Under the pieces are notes generated by a model. It did not search any database. It saw only the letters and a list, made by a program, of their open reading frames with translations, and was not told where the DNA came from. Made by a program: the position numbers and the translations under genes. 64,000 nt of DNA from an uncultured Paracoccaceae bacterium (GTDB lineage: Bacteria > Pseudomonadota > Alphaproteobacteria > Rhodobacterales > Rhodobacteraceae). Where the stretch lies: contig CAKZRP010000007.1 in NCBI GenBank assembly GCA_937146765.1, forward strand, positions 221,927 to 285,926, in the 5' to 3' direction. Each line of letters starts with the position of its first letter. Positions within the stretch are counted from its first letter, which is position 1. Positions 52,735 to 62,809 of the stretch are shown in pieces.

Positions 52735-54228
52735 ATGGCTGAACAAGACCTTCAGACCGAAGCCGCTGCTGGCGCCTCTGCCTTTGGCTCCAGCGAGTTT
52801 GCAAGTCTGCTTCAGAAAGAATTCCGTCCGAAGTCGGATCAGGCGAAAACCGCGGTTGAAAGCGCGGTCAAGACCCTGGCGGAACAGGCGCTTGCCAATT
52901 CCGCGCTGATTTCCGACGACGCGCTGCGCTCGATCGAGAGCATCGTGGCGGAAATCGACAAGAAGCTCACCGAGCAGGTCAACCTGATCCTGCACAACGA
53001 GGACTTCCAGCAGCTCGAGAGCGCCTGGCGCGGTCTGCATTATCTGGTGAACAACACCGAGACCGACGAGATGCTGAAGATCCGGGTGATGCCGGTCTCG
53101 AAAAAAGAGCTCTCGAAGACGCTGAAGAAGTTCAAGGGCACTGCCTGGGACCAGTCGCCGGTCTTCAAGAAGATCTATACCGAGGAATTCTCCCAGCTGG
53201 GCGGCGAGCCCTATGGCAGCCTGGTGGCCGATTTCCATTTCGATCATTCTCCGCCGGATATCGAACTCCTGGGCGAGTTGTCGAAGATCGCCGCCGCGGC
53301 CCATGCGCCGCTGATCACCGGTGCCAAGCCGACCCTGTTCCAGATGGACAGCTGGTCGGAACTGTCGAACCCGCGCGATCTGACCAAGATCTTCCAAACG
53401 CCGGAATATGCCGCCTGGCGGTCCCTGCGCGACAGCGAAGACGCGAAATACGTGGGCCTCGCGATGCCGCGCTTCCTCGGTCGTCTGCCCTACGGCTCCA
53501 AGACCGAGCCGATCGAGGAGTTCGCCTTCGAGGAAGACACCGAGGGTGCGGACAGCAACAAATACGCCTGGGTCAACGCGGCCTATGGGATGGCGGTGAA
53601 CATCACCCGCTCGTTCAAGATGTACGGCTGGTGTTCGCGGATCCGGGGCGTCGAAAGTGGCGGCACGCTTGAGGGCTTGCCTTCTCATACCTTCCCGACC
53701 ACCGACGGTGGCGTGGATCAGAAGTGCCCGACCGAAATCGCGATCGACGACCGTCGCGAGGCGGAACTGGCCAAGAACGGCATGATGCCGCTGATCCACC
53801 GCAAGAACACCGATGTGGCAACCTTCATCGGCGCGCAGTCCCTGCACAAGCCCGCCGAATACGACGATCCCGATGCCACCGCGAATGCGAACCTCGGGGC
53901 CCGTCTGCCGTATCTTTTCGCGACCTGCCGCTTTGCGCATTATCTGAAGTGCATGGTCCGCGACAAGGTTGGCTCCTTCAAGAGCCGTCAGGACATGGAG
54001 TCCTGGCTTCAGGATTGGATCAACAATTACGTTGATTTCAATGCCGACATCTCCTCGGAGTCCGAAAAGGCGCGCAAGCCGCTCGCCTCGGCCGAGGTTG
54101 TTGTCGAAGAGGTCGAAGGCAACCCGGGCTACTACAGCTCGAAGTTCTTCCTGCGGCCTCACTACCAACTGGAAGGCCTGTCAGTATCTTTGAGACTGGT
54201 TTCCAAACTGCCCTCCGAGAAGGGCTGA
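52735..54228 (+). CDS. tssC: T6SS contractile sheath large subunit TssC
   Basis: The 497-residue VipB/TssC protein contains the family segments LVNNTETDEMLKIRV, EEFSQLGGEPYGSLVADF, DSWSELSNPRDL, and FLGRLPYG. It ends with the conserved sheath-forming C-terminus (YYSSKFFLRPHYQLEGL). Length and layout are standard. It is 20 bp after tssB behind AAGGGAGG. It builds the contractile sheath around the Hcp tube. Confidence 0.96.
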   Translation: MAEQDLQTEAAAGASAFGSSEFASLLQKEFRPKSDQAKTAVESAVKTLAEQALANSALISDDALRSIESIVAEIDKKLTEQVNLILHNEDFQQLESAWRGLHYLVNNTETDEMLKIRVMPVSKKELSKTLKKFKGTAWDQSPVFKKIYTEEFSQLGGEPYGSLVADFHFDHSPPDIELLGELSKIAAAAHAPLITGAKPTLFQMDSWSELSNPRDLTKIFQTPEYAAWRSLRDSEDAKYVGLAMPRFLGRLPYGSKTEPIEEFAFEEDTEGADSNKYAWVNAAYGMAVNITRSFKMYGWCSRIRGVESGGTLEGLPSHTFPTTDGGVDQKCPTEIAIDDRREAELAKNGMMPLIHRKNTDVATFIGAQSLHKPAEYDDPDATANANLGARLPYLFATCRFAHYLKCMVRDKVGSFKSRQDMESWLQDWINNYVDFNADISSESEKARKPLASAEVVVEEVEGNPGYYSSKFFLRPHYQLEGLSVSLRLVSKLPSEKG

Positions 54229-54307
54229 TTTCAGAACCCGCATTTCATCTTCACTCGAAACCCTTACTTCGAACTCGAAAAATCTTCTGATCTGAAAGGA
54301 ATGATCA

Positions 54308-54808
54308 ATGGCTGCGAACATGTTTGTAAAGATCTCGGACATCCCTGGCGACGCGACCGAGAAAGGCCACGACAAGTGGATCGTCATCCAGTCCTTGAGC
54401 TGGAACGTCGAGCGCGCTGTGGAAATGTCGGATCTCGGCTCCACCCAGCGGGGCCATGCCAACTCCAACTTCGGCAAGATCGAAGTGACCTCGCAAATGG
54501 GCATCGCTTCCAACAAGCTGGCAACCTCGGTTGCCAACGGCACCGTGCGGCCGGAAATCCTGCTGCATATGTGCCGCTCCGGTGAAAGCGCCTCCGCCGG
54601 CCTCGAGGCCTATTCGATCTGGAAACTGAAGGACGTGGTGATCGACAGCTACTCGATCTCCGGCTCCGAAGACGGGATCCCGGAAGAGACCTGGACCCTG
54701 GCCTATGCCGCGATCGAACATGAGTACAAGTCGACCGACCAGAAGACCGCCAAGCTGAAGACCGAAAACACCTTCAAGTGGAACGTTCAGACCGGTCAGG
54801 TCGAATAA
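54308..54808 (+). CDS. hcp: T6SS tube protein Hcp (TssD)
   Basis: The 166-residue Hcp-family protein has MFVKISDIPGDATEKGHDKWIVI (from position 54317), SLSWNVERAV, and the beta-barrel strands ending VIDSYSISGSEDGIPEETWTLAYAAIEHEYK (within 54640-54730). Hexameric rings stack into the T6SS inner tube and the protein is also exported. It lies 79 bp after tssC behind AAAGGAATG, and a strong hairpin follows, which may allow higher or separate expression. Confidence 0.95.
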   Translation: MAANMFVKISDIPGDATEKGHDKWIVIQSLSWNVERAVEMSDLGSTQRGHANSNFGKIEVTSQMGIASNKLATSVANGTVRPEILLHMCRSGESASAGLEAYSIWKLKDVVIDSYSISGSEDGIPEETWTLAYAAIEHEYKSTDQKTAKLKTENTFKWNVQTGQVE

Positions 54809-54833
54809 TCCACGCCGCTTGCGTGTTGTCAAA

Positions 54834-54859
54834 GTCCCGGGCGCCTGCGTGCCCGGGAC
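54834..54859 (+). other. Strong hairpin downstream of hcp
   Basis: Arms GTCCCGGGC and GCCCGGGAC form a perfect 9-bp stem with an 8-nt loop, 26 bp after the hcp stop and 44 bp before tagJ. No U-tract follows. It could protect an hcp mRNA end after processing or act as partial terminator within the operon. Confidence 0.6.
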
Positions 54860-54903
54860 CACAAACAAGAATTTTAAGATAGAATTTCAGGGGGAAGCGC
54901 GTC

Positions 54904-55713
54904 GTGTCCATGTCAGCACAAGAGCATCTGAAGGCTGGAGATCCCGCCGCCGCGCTGGCGGCGTTGCAGGAGGTGGTGCGCAAGGATCCCTCGAATGCAA
55001 AGCATCGCATCTTCCTGTTTCAACTGCTCTGTGTCCTGGGCGACTGGAAACGTGCGGTGACGCAACTGAAACTCTCCGCAGATATGGATAAGGCCGCCAC
55101 CACCATGGCGCAGGCCTACCGCGAGGCGATCATCTGCGAGGTCTATCGCGACAAGGTCTTCAAGGGTGAAAAGGATCCGTTGATCTTTGGCGAACCGGAT
55201 GAATGGCTCGCGCTTTTGATCCAGTCGCAAAAGGCACTGGCCGCCGGGCAGGCGGAGAAGGCAGCCGAGATCCGCGCCCGGGCCTTCGAGGCCGCGCCGA
55301 CCTCGTCCGGTGTGTTGAACGGCACCCGGTTCGAATGGATCGCGGATGCGGACATGCGCCTTGGTCCGGTGCTCGAGGTGATCGTGAACGGGCGCTATTT
55401 CTGGATGCCGTTTTCCAAGATCGACACGCTGGAACTGGAAGCGCCCGCCGATTTGCGCGATGCGGTCTGGATGGCCGGCACGCTCACACCCAAGGACGGA
55501 GGGGCGCTCGCGGTTCTGGTCCCAACCCGCTATCCCGGTGCGGCCGAGGCCGGCGGGCTCATCGCCCTGGCGCGGGAAACAAACTGGATCGACTGCGGGG
55601 CGGATACGTTTGTCGGGCAAGGACAACGGGTGCTGACCACCGATCAGGAAGATGTGGCGGTGATGGACCTGCGGCTGTTGAAGATCGACGGAGGCACGTC
55701 GGGAGATGGCTGA
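54904..55713 (+). CDS. tagJ: T6SS accessory protein TagJ/ImpE
   Basis: The 269-residue ImpE-family protein has an N-terminal TPR-like helical region (EHLKAGDPAAALAALQEVVRKDPSNAKHRIFLFQLL, positions 54919-55026) and the C-terminal ImpE segments FEWIADADMRLGPVLEVIVNGRYFWMPF and DLRDAVWMAGTLTP. TagJ binds the TssB N-terminus and is thought to help ClpV-linked sheath recycling. GGGGGAAG lies before the GTG at 54904; ATG 54910 is an alternative. It overlaps tssE by 8 bp. Confidence 0.92.
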   Translation: MSMSAQEHLKAGDPAAALAALQEVVRKDPSNAKHRIFLFQLLCVLGDWKRAVTQLKLSADMDKAATTMAQAYREAIICEVYRDKVFKGEKDPLIFGEPDEWLALLIQSQKALAAGQAEKAAEIRARAFEAAPTSSGVLNGTRFEWIADADMRLGPVLEVIVNGRYFWMPFSKIDTLELEAPADLRDAVWMAGTLTPKDGGALAVLVPTRYPGAAEAGGLIALARETNWIDCGADTFVGQGQRVLTTDQEDVAVMDLRLLKIDGGTSGDG

Positions 55714-56200
55714 CAAGACCCTCGCCGAGCGCCTGCAGCCGTCGCTTCTGGATCGGCTCAAGGATGATGCGCCCAGCGAGCGGAAAGAGGCCCGCGACTC
55801 GCGGGTGATCGATATCGTGCGCCTGCGGGAAATCATTCAGCGGGACCTGTCCTGGCTTCTGAACACGCAGAACGGTGCCTCTCATATCGATGAGGAACGG
55901 TTTCCTGCCGTTGCAAAATCGGTGCTGAACTACGGGCTGCACGAGGTGACTGGCGAGTTCACGGCCAAGGAAAAGATGCGCGAGATCCGCGACTCGATCC
56001 GATCCGCTATTCAAACCTATGAACCGCGCATCATCGATGGCTCCGTGGACGTGGTCCTGGTCGATGCGGAAGATACCACCCAGATGACGATAGCGCTGGA
56101 AATCCGGGCCGACATGTGGGCCCAGCCGATGCCATTGGAGCTCTACCTGCGCTCCAAGGTGGACCTGACCACTGGTGAAGTCCAGATGGAGCGGAGGTAA
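55706..56200 (+). CDS. tssE: T6SS baseplate protein TssE (gp25-like)
   Basis: A 164-residue protein of the gp25/lysozyme-like baseplate family, with DIVRLREIIQRDLSWLLNT, SVLNYGLHEVTG, and IRSAIQTYEPRIIDGSV, the conserved motif where the Glu in YEPR is essential in phage gp25. It forms the baseplate wedge with TssF and TssG and helps start the sheath. It overlaps the tagJ stop and is followed after 2 bp by tssF. Confidence 0.93.
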   Translation: MADKTLAERLQPSLLDRLKDDAPSERKEARDSRVIDIVRLREIIQRDLSWLLNTQNGASHIDEERFPAVAKSVLNYGLHEVTGEFTAKEKMREIRDSIRSAIQTYEPRIIDGSVDVVLVDAEDTTQMTIALEIRADMWAQPMPLELYLRSKVDLTTGEVQMERR

Positions 56201-56202
56201 AC

Positions 56203-58080
56203 GTGGATACGCGGCTTCTGCAACATTACGAGACCGAGCTGAATTATCTGCGCGACATGGGTGCGGAGTTTGCGGCGGCCTACCCCAAGATCGCCTCCCG
56301 TCTTGGAATGGAAGGCGTCGAGGTGCTCGACCCCTATGTGGAACGGCTGCTCGAAGGCGTGGCCTTCCTTTCCGCGCGGGTTCAGCTGGAGTTGCAGCTG
56401 CAATATCCCAACTTCACCTCGAACCTTCTGGAAATTGTCTATCCCCACTATCTGTCGCCGACACCGTCCATGATGATTGCGCGGTTGGAACCCGATATCT
56501 CCAATTCTGCCGTCAAGGCCGGATACCGGCTGCAACGCGGCACCATGCTGCGATCGAGCCTGACGGATGGCATCCAGACTGCGGTTGAGTTCCGCACGGC
56601 GTCGGATTTGACCCTATGGCCGATCGAGATTGCCGAGGCGCAATATATCGACGGTCGTGGCGAATTGGTCGCGGCAGGGGTCGCGCAGGGCTACGACGCG
56701 CGGGCCGGGATCCGGCTGCGGCTGCGGCGTCGCGATGGCGAGCCGATCCGGGAATTGGACATGGATCGCCTGAGCCTGTTCCTGACCAATGCCTCCGGCA
56801 ACAGCTGGCCCTTGCTCGAATTGCTCTGCACGCAGGTCACTGGCCTTGTCGGGCGCAGCACCGACCGGCGGGACGATTGGCAGGTGCCGATGCGCGGGGC
56901 CCGGGTGGTGCAGAAAGGCTTCAGCCCGGAGGAGGCGCTGCTGCCGGTGCCGCGCCGCGTCTTTGACGGCTATCGCCTGCTGCAGGAATATTTCTCCATG
57001 CCGGAGCGGTTCCGCTTTGTCGAATTGACCGGCATTCGCGAGGCGCTGAAGACGGCAAAGGGCGCGGATGTGGACATCTACATCCTGCTGCGCGACGGTA
57101 TGAAATCCATTGCCCCGATTGTGGTTCCCGAGGTTTTCGAGCCCCATGCAGTTCCGGCGGTGAACCTGTTTGAAAAACGCTGCGACCGGGTGCGGGTGCT
57201 GTCGCGGGAGACCGAACATCACGTGATCCCGAACCGGACTGCCGGCCTTGATTTCGAAATCTACGCCCTGAAATCAGTCACCGGGATCAGCGGCGAAGGT
57301 GAAGATGACGTGGTCTTCCGCCCCTTTTATTCTGCCACGGATCTGACGGCGGCGGGCGAGGGGCATCCGGCCTATTACACCGTGAAGCGGAAGATGCGGC
57401 AGCGCTCGGAAAAGGAACGCCTGCGCGGGGTGCGGTCCTCCTATCTCGGGTCCGAGGTCTATCTGACCCTGGTGGACCGGGCACAGGCCCCCTATCGCGC
57501 GGGACTTGAGCAATTGGCTGTCACCGCGCTCTGCACCAACCGCGACCTGCCCATGTTGCTGGCCACCGGCAACGAGGATGCATTTCACCTGCCGGAAGGC
57601 GGCCCGGTGAAGAAGATCACGCTGCCGCTGTCCCCCACACGCCCGCATCCAACCCTGGCGCAGGGCGACACCGCATGGCGGCTGATTTCTCACCTCAGTC
57701 TCAATTACCTCTCCATCGCCGAGAGCGATCGCGGGCAATCGGCGGCCGCCCTGCGCGAGCTGATCGGGCTATACGCACCGCTGGGCAACCGGGTGACCGA
57801 AAAGCAGTTGGAGGGGATCCTGTCGGTCTCCACCCGCCCCATTGTGCGCCGGATGAGTGACGAGGTCCTCTCCACCGCCGTCCGCGGGATCGAGGTCTCC
57901 CTGGGCTTTGACGAAAGCTATTTCGAAGGCACCAACATCTATGCGCTTGGTGCGGTTCTGGAGCGGTTCTTCCGCGGCTATGCCAGTATCAACACCTTTA
58001 CCGAAACCGTCCTGACCACGGAAAAACGCGGGGAAATTGCCCGATGGCGACCAGAGAAGGGTCTGGGTCGCATTCTGTGA
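56203..58080 (+). CDS. tssF: T6SS baseplate protein TssF (ImpG/VasA)
   Basis: The 625 residues from a GTG start match TssF: LLQHYETELNYLRDMGAEFAAAYPKIA at the start (from 56212), VERLLEGVAFLSARVQLELQ and PHYLSPTPSMMIARLEP, followed by the large beta-rich body. The C-terminus ends GSNIYALG-type (EGTNIYALGAVLERFF). TssF joins TssE, TssG and TssK in the baseplate. GCGGAGG lies upstream, and the end overlaps tssG. Confidence 0.94.
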   Translation: MDTRLLQHYETELNYLRDMGAEFAAAYPKIASRLGMEGVEVLDPYVERLLEGVAFLSARVQLELQLQYPNFTSNLLEIVYPHYLSPTPSMMIARLEPDISNSAVKAGYRLQRGTMLRSSLTDGIQTAVEFRTASDLTLWPIEIAEAQYIDGRGELVAAGVAQGYDARAGIRLRLRRRDGEPIRELDMDRLSLFLTNASGNSWPLLELLCTQVTGLVGRSTDRRDDWQVPMRGARVVQKGFSPEEALLPVPRRVFDGYRLLQEYFSMPERFRFVELTGIREALKTAKGADVDIYILLRDGMKSIAPIVVPEVFEPHAVPAVNLFEKRCDRVRVLSRETEHHVIPNRTAGLDFEIYALKSVTGISGEGEDDVVFRPFYSATDLTAAGEGHPAYYTVKRKMRQRSEKERLRGVRSSYLGSEVYLTLVDRAQAPYRAGLEQLAVTALCTNRDLPMLLATGNEDAFHLPEGGPVKKITLPLSPTRPHPTLAQGDTAWRLISHLSLNYLSIAESDRGQSAAALRELIGLYAPLGNRVTEKQLEGILSVSTRPIVRRMSDEVLSTAVRGIEVSLGFDESYFEGTNIYALGAVLERFFRGYASINTFTETVLTTEKRGEIARWRPEKGLGRIL

Positions 58081-59120
58081 CCGGATCTGACACCACCCTG
58101 TTCGACAAGCTCGTCGCAGCACCGCAGGAGCATCACCTGTTCCAGGCGTTGCGCGTGCTTGAAGCGCATTTTGCCGATCACCCGCGCCTCGGTGAAAGCC
58201 GTCGGCCGCGGCAGGATGCTCTGCGCCTGGGGCAGGAGGCGGAATTGGCCTTTCCGCCGTCGACGATTGCCGATTTCAAACCGGCCTCGGCGGCGGGGCC
58301 TGCCCGGCTCACCAACCGGTTCTTTGGCCTCTTTGGGCCCTCCGGTCCGCTGCCGCTGCATCTGACCGAATTTGCACGCGACCGTAAACGCAACCATCGC
58401 GACCCCACGATGGTGGCTTTTGCCGATATGCTCACCCATCGGATGATGAGCCTTCTTTATCGCGCCTGGTCCCAGGGATCGCCCGCTGTCAGCTTTGACA
58501 GGGGAGACGATCCGATGGCGCGCAAGGTCGCGGCCCTTGCGGGCTATCACGGCGACCATCTAAAGGATCGCGATGCCATGCCCGACATGGCGCGTCTGCA
58601 CTACGCGGGTCATTTAGGCCAACAGGCCCGCAATCCGGAGGGGTTGGTGTCGATCCTGTCCAGTTTCCTGGGCGTGCCGGTCACCCTTGAGGAATTTGTC
58701 GGCTCCTGGCTTGATCTGGAGCCGGACGACCGCTGGCAGCTCGGCATGGGCTCGCTGGGCCAAACGACATCGATTGGCGAAAGGGTCTGGAGCCGGTCGG
58801 CGAAATTCCGGCTCCGCATCGGGCCGCTTTCACTGAATGATTACGAAAGGCTCTTACCGGGTGGTCAGAGCCTCGCCCGAGTGCGCGCAATCGTGCGCTC
58901 TTATGTGGGCGATTGCCTCGACTGGGATGTGAACCTTATCCTGCAAGGGGATGAGGTGCCGCGTGCCAGCCTCGGGGGCAGCACGCGCCTGGGCCATACC
59001 AGTTGGATCGGGACCCGTCCGGACCCGGAAGCAGAGCGCACGGACGCAAGTGATTTGTACCTGTATCCCGCACATCTCGGGGCAGGGGAGACAGTGACAT
59101 CGATTGGGGGAAGGACCTGA
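58044..59120 (+). CDS. tssG: T6SS baseplate protein TssG (ImpH/VasB)
   Basis: The 358-residue protein matches the TssG family: HHLFQALRVLEAHF, FLASLGP-type core RFFGLFGPSGPLPLHLTEFA, DMLTHRMMSLLYRAWSQ and SLLQ-type end LPGGQSLARVRAIVRSYVGD. The ATG at 58044 overlaps tssF by 37 bp; a GTG at 58077 forming GTGA with the tssF stop is an equally good start. TssG completes the baseplate wedge. Confidence 0.92.
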   Translation: MATREGSGSHSVTGSDTTLFDKLVAAPQEHHLFQALRVLEAHFADHPRLGESRRPRQDALRLGQEAELAFPPSTIADFKPASAAGPARLTNRFFGLFGPSGPLPLHLTEFARDRKRNHRDPTMVAFADMLTHRMMSLLYRAWSQGSPAVSFDRGDDPMARKVAALAGYHGDHLKDRDAMPDMARLHYAGHLGQQARNPEGLVSILSSFLGVPVTLEEFVGSWLDLEPDDRWQLGMGSLGQTTSIGERVWSRSAKFRLRIGPLSLNDYERLLPGGQSLARVRAIVRSYVGDCLDWDVNLILQGDEVPRASLGGSTRLGHTSWIGTRPDPEAERTDASDLYLYPAHLGAGETVTSIGGRT

Positions 59121-59121
59121 T

Positions 59122-61824
59122 ATGACCGAAATCAGCCGTGTGGCCTTGTTTGGCAAGCTCAACAAACTGGGATATCAGGCCGTCGAAAGCGCCACCGTCT
59201 TCTGCAAGATGCGCGGCAATCCCTATGTGGAACTGGTGCATTGGCTGCACCAGCTGCTGGCGCAGCAGGACAGCGACATTCACCGCATCATCGCGCATTA
59301 CGACCTCGATACCGGCAAGATCGCAACCGAACTCACCCGCTCGCTCGATCAGCTGCCGCGCGGGGCCTCGACGATCTCGGATCTCTCCGATCACCTGATG
59401 GACGCAATGGAGCGTGGCTGGGTCTGGGGCTCGCTGCTCTATTCCGCAAGCCAGGTGCGGTCCGGTCACCTCTTGCTGGGGATGCTGAAGACCCCGGCAC
59501 TGCGCAATATCCTGTCGACCATGTCCTCGGAACTGGCGCGGGTGAAGGCGGATGATCTGGCGGACAATTTCAACGACGCTACCGATGGCTCGCCCGAGGA
59601 GCGTCTGGCGGCGATGGATGGCAGCCATGTGGGTGGCGGCGCGGTTCCGGGCGAGGCGTCCGGCGCCATGTCCCCGGGCGCCATGGGCAAGGGCGAGGCG
59701 CTGGAGCAATTCTGCACGGATCTGACCGCGCAGGCCAAGGCGGGGGAAATCGATCCCATCGTGGGACGAGACGAGGAAATTCGCCAGATCGTCGATATCC
59801 TGATGCGGCGGCGTCAGAACAACCCGATCCTCACCGGCGAAGCTGGCGTGGGCAAGACCGCCGTGGTCGAGGGCTTTGCCCTGCGGATCGCGCGTGGCGA
59901 CGTGCCGCCGGCCCTGCAGGACGTGCGGCTGCTGGTGCTCGACGTGGGCCTCTTGCAGGCTGGCGCCAGCATGAAGGGCGAGTTTGAGAACCGCCTGCGT
60001 CAGGTCATTGACGAGGTGCAAGCTAGCCCGACCCCCATCGTGATGTTTGTCGACGAAACCCATACTCTGGTGGGGGCAGGCGGCGCGGCGGGAACGGGCG
60101 ATGCGGCGAACCTGCTGAAGCCGGCCCTGGCGCGCGGCACGCTCCGGACCATCGGGGCCACCACCTGGGCTGAGTACAAGAAATATATCGAGAAAGATCC
60201 CGCCCTGACCCGCCGCTTCCAGGTGGTGAAGGTGGAGGAGCCTTCGATCCCCAAGGCCGTGCTGATGATGCGCGGCATTGCCTCCATGCTGGAGAAACAC
60301 CATCGCGTGCAGGTGCTGGACGAGGGGATCGAGGCTGCGGTATCGCTCTCGGCCCGTTACATCCCGGCCCGTCAATTGCCGGACAAATGCGTCAGCCTGC
60401 TCGACACCGCCTGCGCCCGCGTCGCGGTGAGCCAGCATGCGGTGCCCGCCGAGGTGGACGACAGCCGACGCCGGATCGAGGCCTTGACCACCGAGCTTGA
60501 GATCATCGCGCGGGATGAAACCGCCGGTTACGAGGTGGCGGATCGCCGCGAGGCCGTGACGGTGGCGAAGGTTGCGGAAGAAGAACGCCTGGCGGAGCTG
60601 ACCGCCCAATGGGACAAGGAAAAAGCCTGTGTGGACGCGATCCTCGACCTGCGCGCCAAATTGCGCGAGGGAGCGGCTCCGGTGGATGCGCCCGCGGTCG
60701 AGGGTGCGGAAAACAGCCCGCTGACTGACGAGGCCCGTGCCGATCTGATGGCGCAATTGAAGGCCAAGAACGCTGAGCTGGTGACCCTGCAAGGCGACCG
60801 CCCGCTGATCCTGCCCATCGTGGATCATCAGGCGGTGGCCTCGGTGGTGGGGGACTGGACCGGCATCCCGGTGGGCCGCATGGTCAAGGACGAGATCCAG
60901 ACCATCCTCACCCTTGAGGAGCATCTCGCCAAGCGCGTCATCGGTCAGGATCATGCGATGAAGATGATCGCAAAACGCATCCAGACCAGCCGCGCCGGCC
61001 TCGACAACCCGAACAAACCCATCGGTGTCTTCATGCTTGCGGGCACCTCGGGCGTCGGCAAGACCGAGACCGCGCTGGCGCTGGCCGAGGTGATGTATGG
61101 CGGCGAGCAGAACGTCATCACCATCAACATGTCCGAATACCAGGAGGCGCATACGGTCAGCAGCCTGAAAGGCGCGCCTCCGGGCTATGTCGGCTATGGC
61201 GAGGGCGGCGTGTTGACCGAAGCGGTACGACGCAAGCCCTATTCCGTTGTCCTTCTCGACGAGGTGGAAAAGGCGCACCCGGACGTGCACGAGATCTTCT
61301 TCCAGGTCTTTGACAAAGGGGTGATGGAGGACGGCGAAGGTCGGGTGATCGACTTCAAGAACACGCTCATTCTGCTGACGACCAATGCCGGGTCGGATAT
61401 GGTGATGGATATGTGTTCGGACCCCGACCTGCTGCCGGATCCCGAAGGCCTGGCCAAGGCGCTGCGCGATCCGCTCCTCAAGGTCTTCCCGCCCGCTCTT
61501 CTGGGCCGGATGGTGACGATCCCCTACTATCCGCTGTCGCCGGACATGATCGCCGAGATCACCAAGCTGCAGCTCGGTCGCATTCAGAAGCGGGTGCAGG
61601 CGGCCCATGGGGTGCCCTTTACCTATTCCGATGCGGTGGTCGATACCATCGTGGCGCGCTGCCAGGAGTTGGAGAGCGGTGGCCGCATGATCGATGCCAT
61701 CGTCACCAACTCCATGCTACCGGATATCTCGAACGAATTCCTGCGCCGCCTGATGGAGGGGGCCGAAGTGAAGAAGGTCGCCATCGACGTGGCGGAGGGC
61801 GATTTCACCTACAGCTTCGACTGA
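59122..61824 (+). CDS. clpV: T6SS sheath-disassembly AAA+ ATPase ClpV (TssH)
   Basis: The 900-residue Clp/Hsp100 protein has an N-terminal repeat domain ([16 protein letters not shown] onward). NBD1 has Walker A GEAGVGKT (239-246) and Walker [11 protein letters not shown], followed by a coiled middle domain. NBD2 has Walker [13 protein letters not shown] (from ~641) and [18 protein letters not shown]. Walker B of NBD1 has Thr where most Clp proteins have Ala (DEAH). ClpV pulls apart contracted TssBC sheaths for reuse. It is 2 bp after tssG. Confidence 0.95.
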   Translation: MTEISRVALFGKLNKLGYQAVESATVFCKMRGNPYVELVHWLHQLLAQQDSDIHRIIAHYDLDTGKIATELTRSLDQLPRGASTISDLSDHLMDAMERGWVWGSLLYSASQVRSGHLLLGMLKTPALRNILSTMSSELARVKADDLADNFNDATDGSPEERLAAMDGSHVGGGAVPGEASGAMSPGAMGKGEALEQFCTDLTAQAKAGEIDPIVGRDEEIRQIVDILMRRRQNNPILTGEAGVGKTAVVEGFALRIARGDVPPALQDVRLLVLDVGLLQAGASMKGEFENRLRQVIDEVQASPTPIVMFVDETHTLVGAGGAAGTGDAANLLKPALARGTLRTIGATTWAEYKKYIEKDPALTRRFQVVKVEEPSIPKAVLMMRGIASMLEKHHRVQVLDEGIEAAVSLSARYIPARQLPDKCVSLLDTACARVAVSQHAVPAEVDDSRRRIEALTTELEIIARDETAGYEVADRREAVTVAKVAEEERLAELTAQWDKEKACVDAILDLRAKLREGAAPVDAPAVEGAENSPLTDEARADLMAQLKAKNAELVTLQGDRPLILPIVDHQAVASVVGDWTGIPVGRMVKDEIQTILTLEEHLAKRVIGQDHAMKMIAKRIQTSRAGLDNPNKPIGVFMLAGTSGVGKTETALALAEVMYGGEQNVITINMSEYQEAHTVSSLKGAPPGYVGYGEGGVLTEAVRRKPYSVVLLDEVEKAHPDVHEIFFQVFDKGVMEDGEGRVIDFKNTLILLTTNAGSDMVMDMCSDPDLLPDPEGLAKALRDPLLKVFPPALLGRMVTIPYYPLSPDMIAEITKLQLGRIQKRVQAAHGVPFTYSDAVVDTIVARCQELESGGRMIDAIVTNSMLPDISNEFLRRLMEGAEVKKVAIDVAEGDFTYSFD

Positions 61825-61841
61825 TCGGAGCGACAAAAAGG

Positions 61842-61868
61842 GGATCTTCGCCGTTTTGGCGGAGGTCC
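61842..61868 (+). other. Hairpin between clpV and the channel gene
   Basis: An 11-bp stem (GGATCTTCGCC / GGCGGAGGTCC, with two G-U pairs) and loop GTTTT starts 17 bp after the clpV stop. No T-tract follows. It may be a partial terminator or processing signal splitting the operon. Confidence 0.45.
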
Positions 61869-61951
61869 ATCCCCGGGACAGGGAAGCGTAAACCGCCACC
61901 CTCGTGGCCGCCGTCCGAAGTGACGTGCAGATGTATCAGGAGACAGACGTC

Positions 61952-62809
61952 GTGTCAGAATTGACCGCTTCGCCCACATTCGGAACACGGGCCTGGGCGC
62001 AGGCCGTGATCGAACGGCCCAGCGTGACCAACGCGATCCTCGGGGTGATCATCTTCAATGCGGTCACTCTGGGCCTTGGCACTTCCGCTGTGGTGCAGGC
62101 CTATGCGGGGGAACTTCTGGATGTGATCGACAGCGTTGTGCTTGCTGTCTTTGTGGTGGAGCTGTTCCTCAAGCTTTATGCTTACGGTCTGAGGTTTTTT
62201 GCCTCGGCCTGGAATGTCTTTGACCTGATCGTGGTTGCTCTGGGCCTGCTGCCGGATCGCCAGGGCCTCTCTGCCCTGCGTGGGCTGCGCGTGCTGCGGG
62301 CGATGCGGCTCCTGTCGGTCATCCCGCAGATGCGGGCGGTTGTGCAGGCGCTGCTTGATGCCCTACCGGGCATGGGCGCTGTGATCGTGATGATCTCAAT
62401 CGTCTTTTACATTTTCGCTGTGATGGCGACCCTGATGTATGGCCCGGCCTTTCCCGAGTGGTTCGGGACCCTTGGACGCTCGCTCTACTCCCTGTTCCAG
62501 ATCATGACGCTGGAAAGCTGGTCCATGGGCATCGTCCGCCCGGTGATGGAGGTCTTTCCTTTCGCCTGGGCCTTCTTTGTGCCCTTCATCGTGGTCACCG
62601 CCTTTTCGGTGCTGAACCTCTTTATCGGCCTTCTGGTCAATACGATGCAATCGGCCGTGGAAGCGGAAACCGAAGAGGAAATCACCAAGCTGCAGGAACT
62701 GGTCAAGAGCGAGACCGACGTGGTCGATGCCCATGTGCTGGAGCTGCGGGACGAGATCCGGGCCCTGCGGACCGAAGTCGCGGCGCTGCGAGGGGGACAA
62801 GATGGCTGA
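61952..62809 (+). CDS. Voltage-gated sodium channel of the NaChBac family
   Basis: The predicted start is GTG 61952, with AGGAGA 8 nt upstream, giving 285 residues; longer starts exist at 61931 and 61904. Six helices are visible. S4 carries regularly spaced arginines (LRGLRVLRAMRLLSVIPQM). The pore loop has the selectivity filter MTLESWSMG, nearly identical to the TLESWASG sodium filter of NaChBac. S6 has VLNLFIGLLVNTM, followed by a C-terminal coiled coil (EAETEEEITKLQELV). Such channels form tetramers and conduct Na+ on depolarisation. Placement inside the T6SS operon, overlapping the second tssB by 8 bp, is unusual. Confidence 0.93.
   Translation: MSELTASPTFGTRAWAQAVIERPSVTNAILGVIIFNAVTLGLGTSAVVQAYAGELLDVIDSVVLAVFVVELFLKLYAYGLRFFASAWNVFDLIVVALGLLPDRQGLSALRGLRVLRAMRLLSVIPQMRAVVQALLDALPGMGAVIVMISIVFYIFAVMATLMYGPAFPEWFGTLGRSLYSLFQIMTLESWSMGIVRPVMEVFPFAWAFFVPFIVVTAFSVLNLFIGLLVNTMQSAVEAETEEEITKLQELVKSETDVVDAHVLELRDEIRALRTEVAALRGGQDG

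Noticed and set aside
58936..61608. Long open frame of 890 codons on the minus strand inside clpV
   Set aside because: It is antisense to an unmistakable ClpV, is rich in His/Arg/Gly/Gln as expected from the reverse frame of GC-rich codons, and matches no family.
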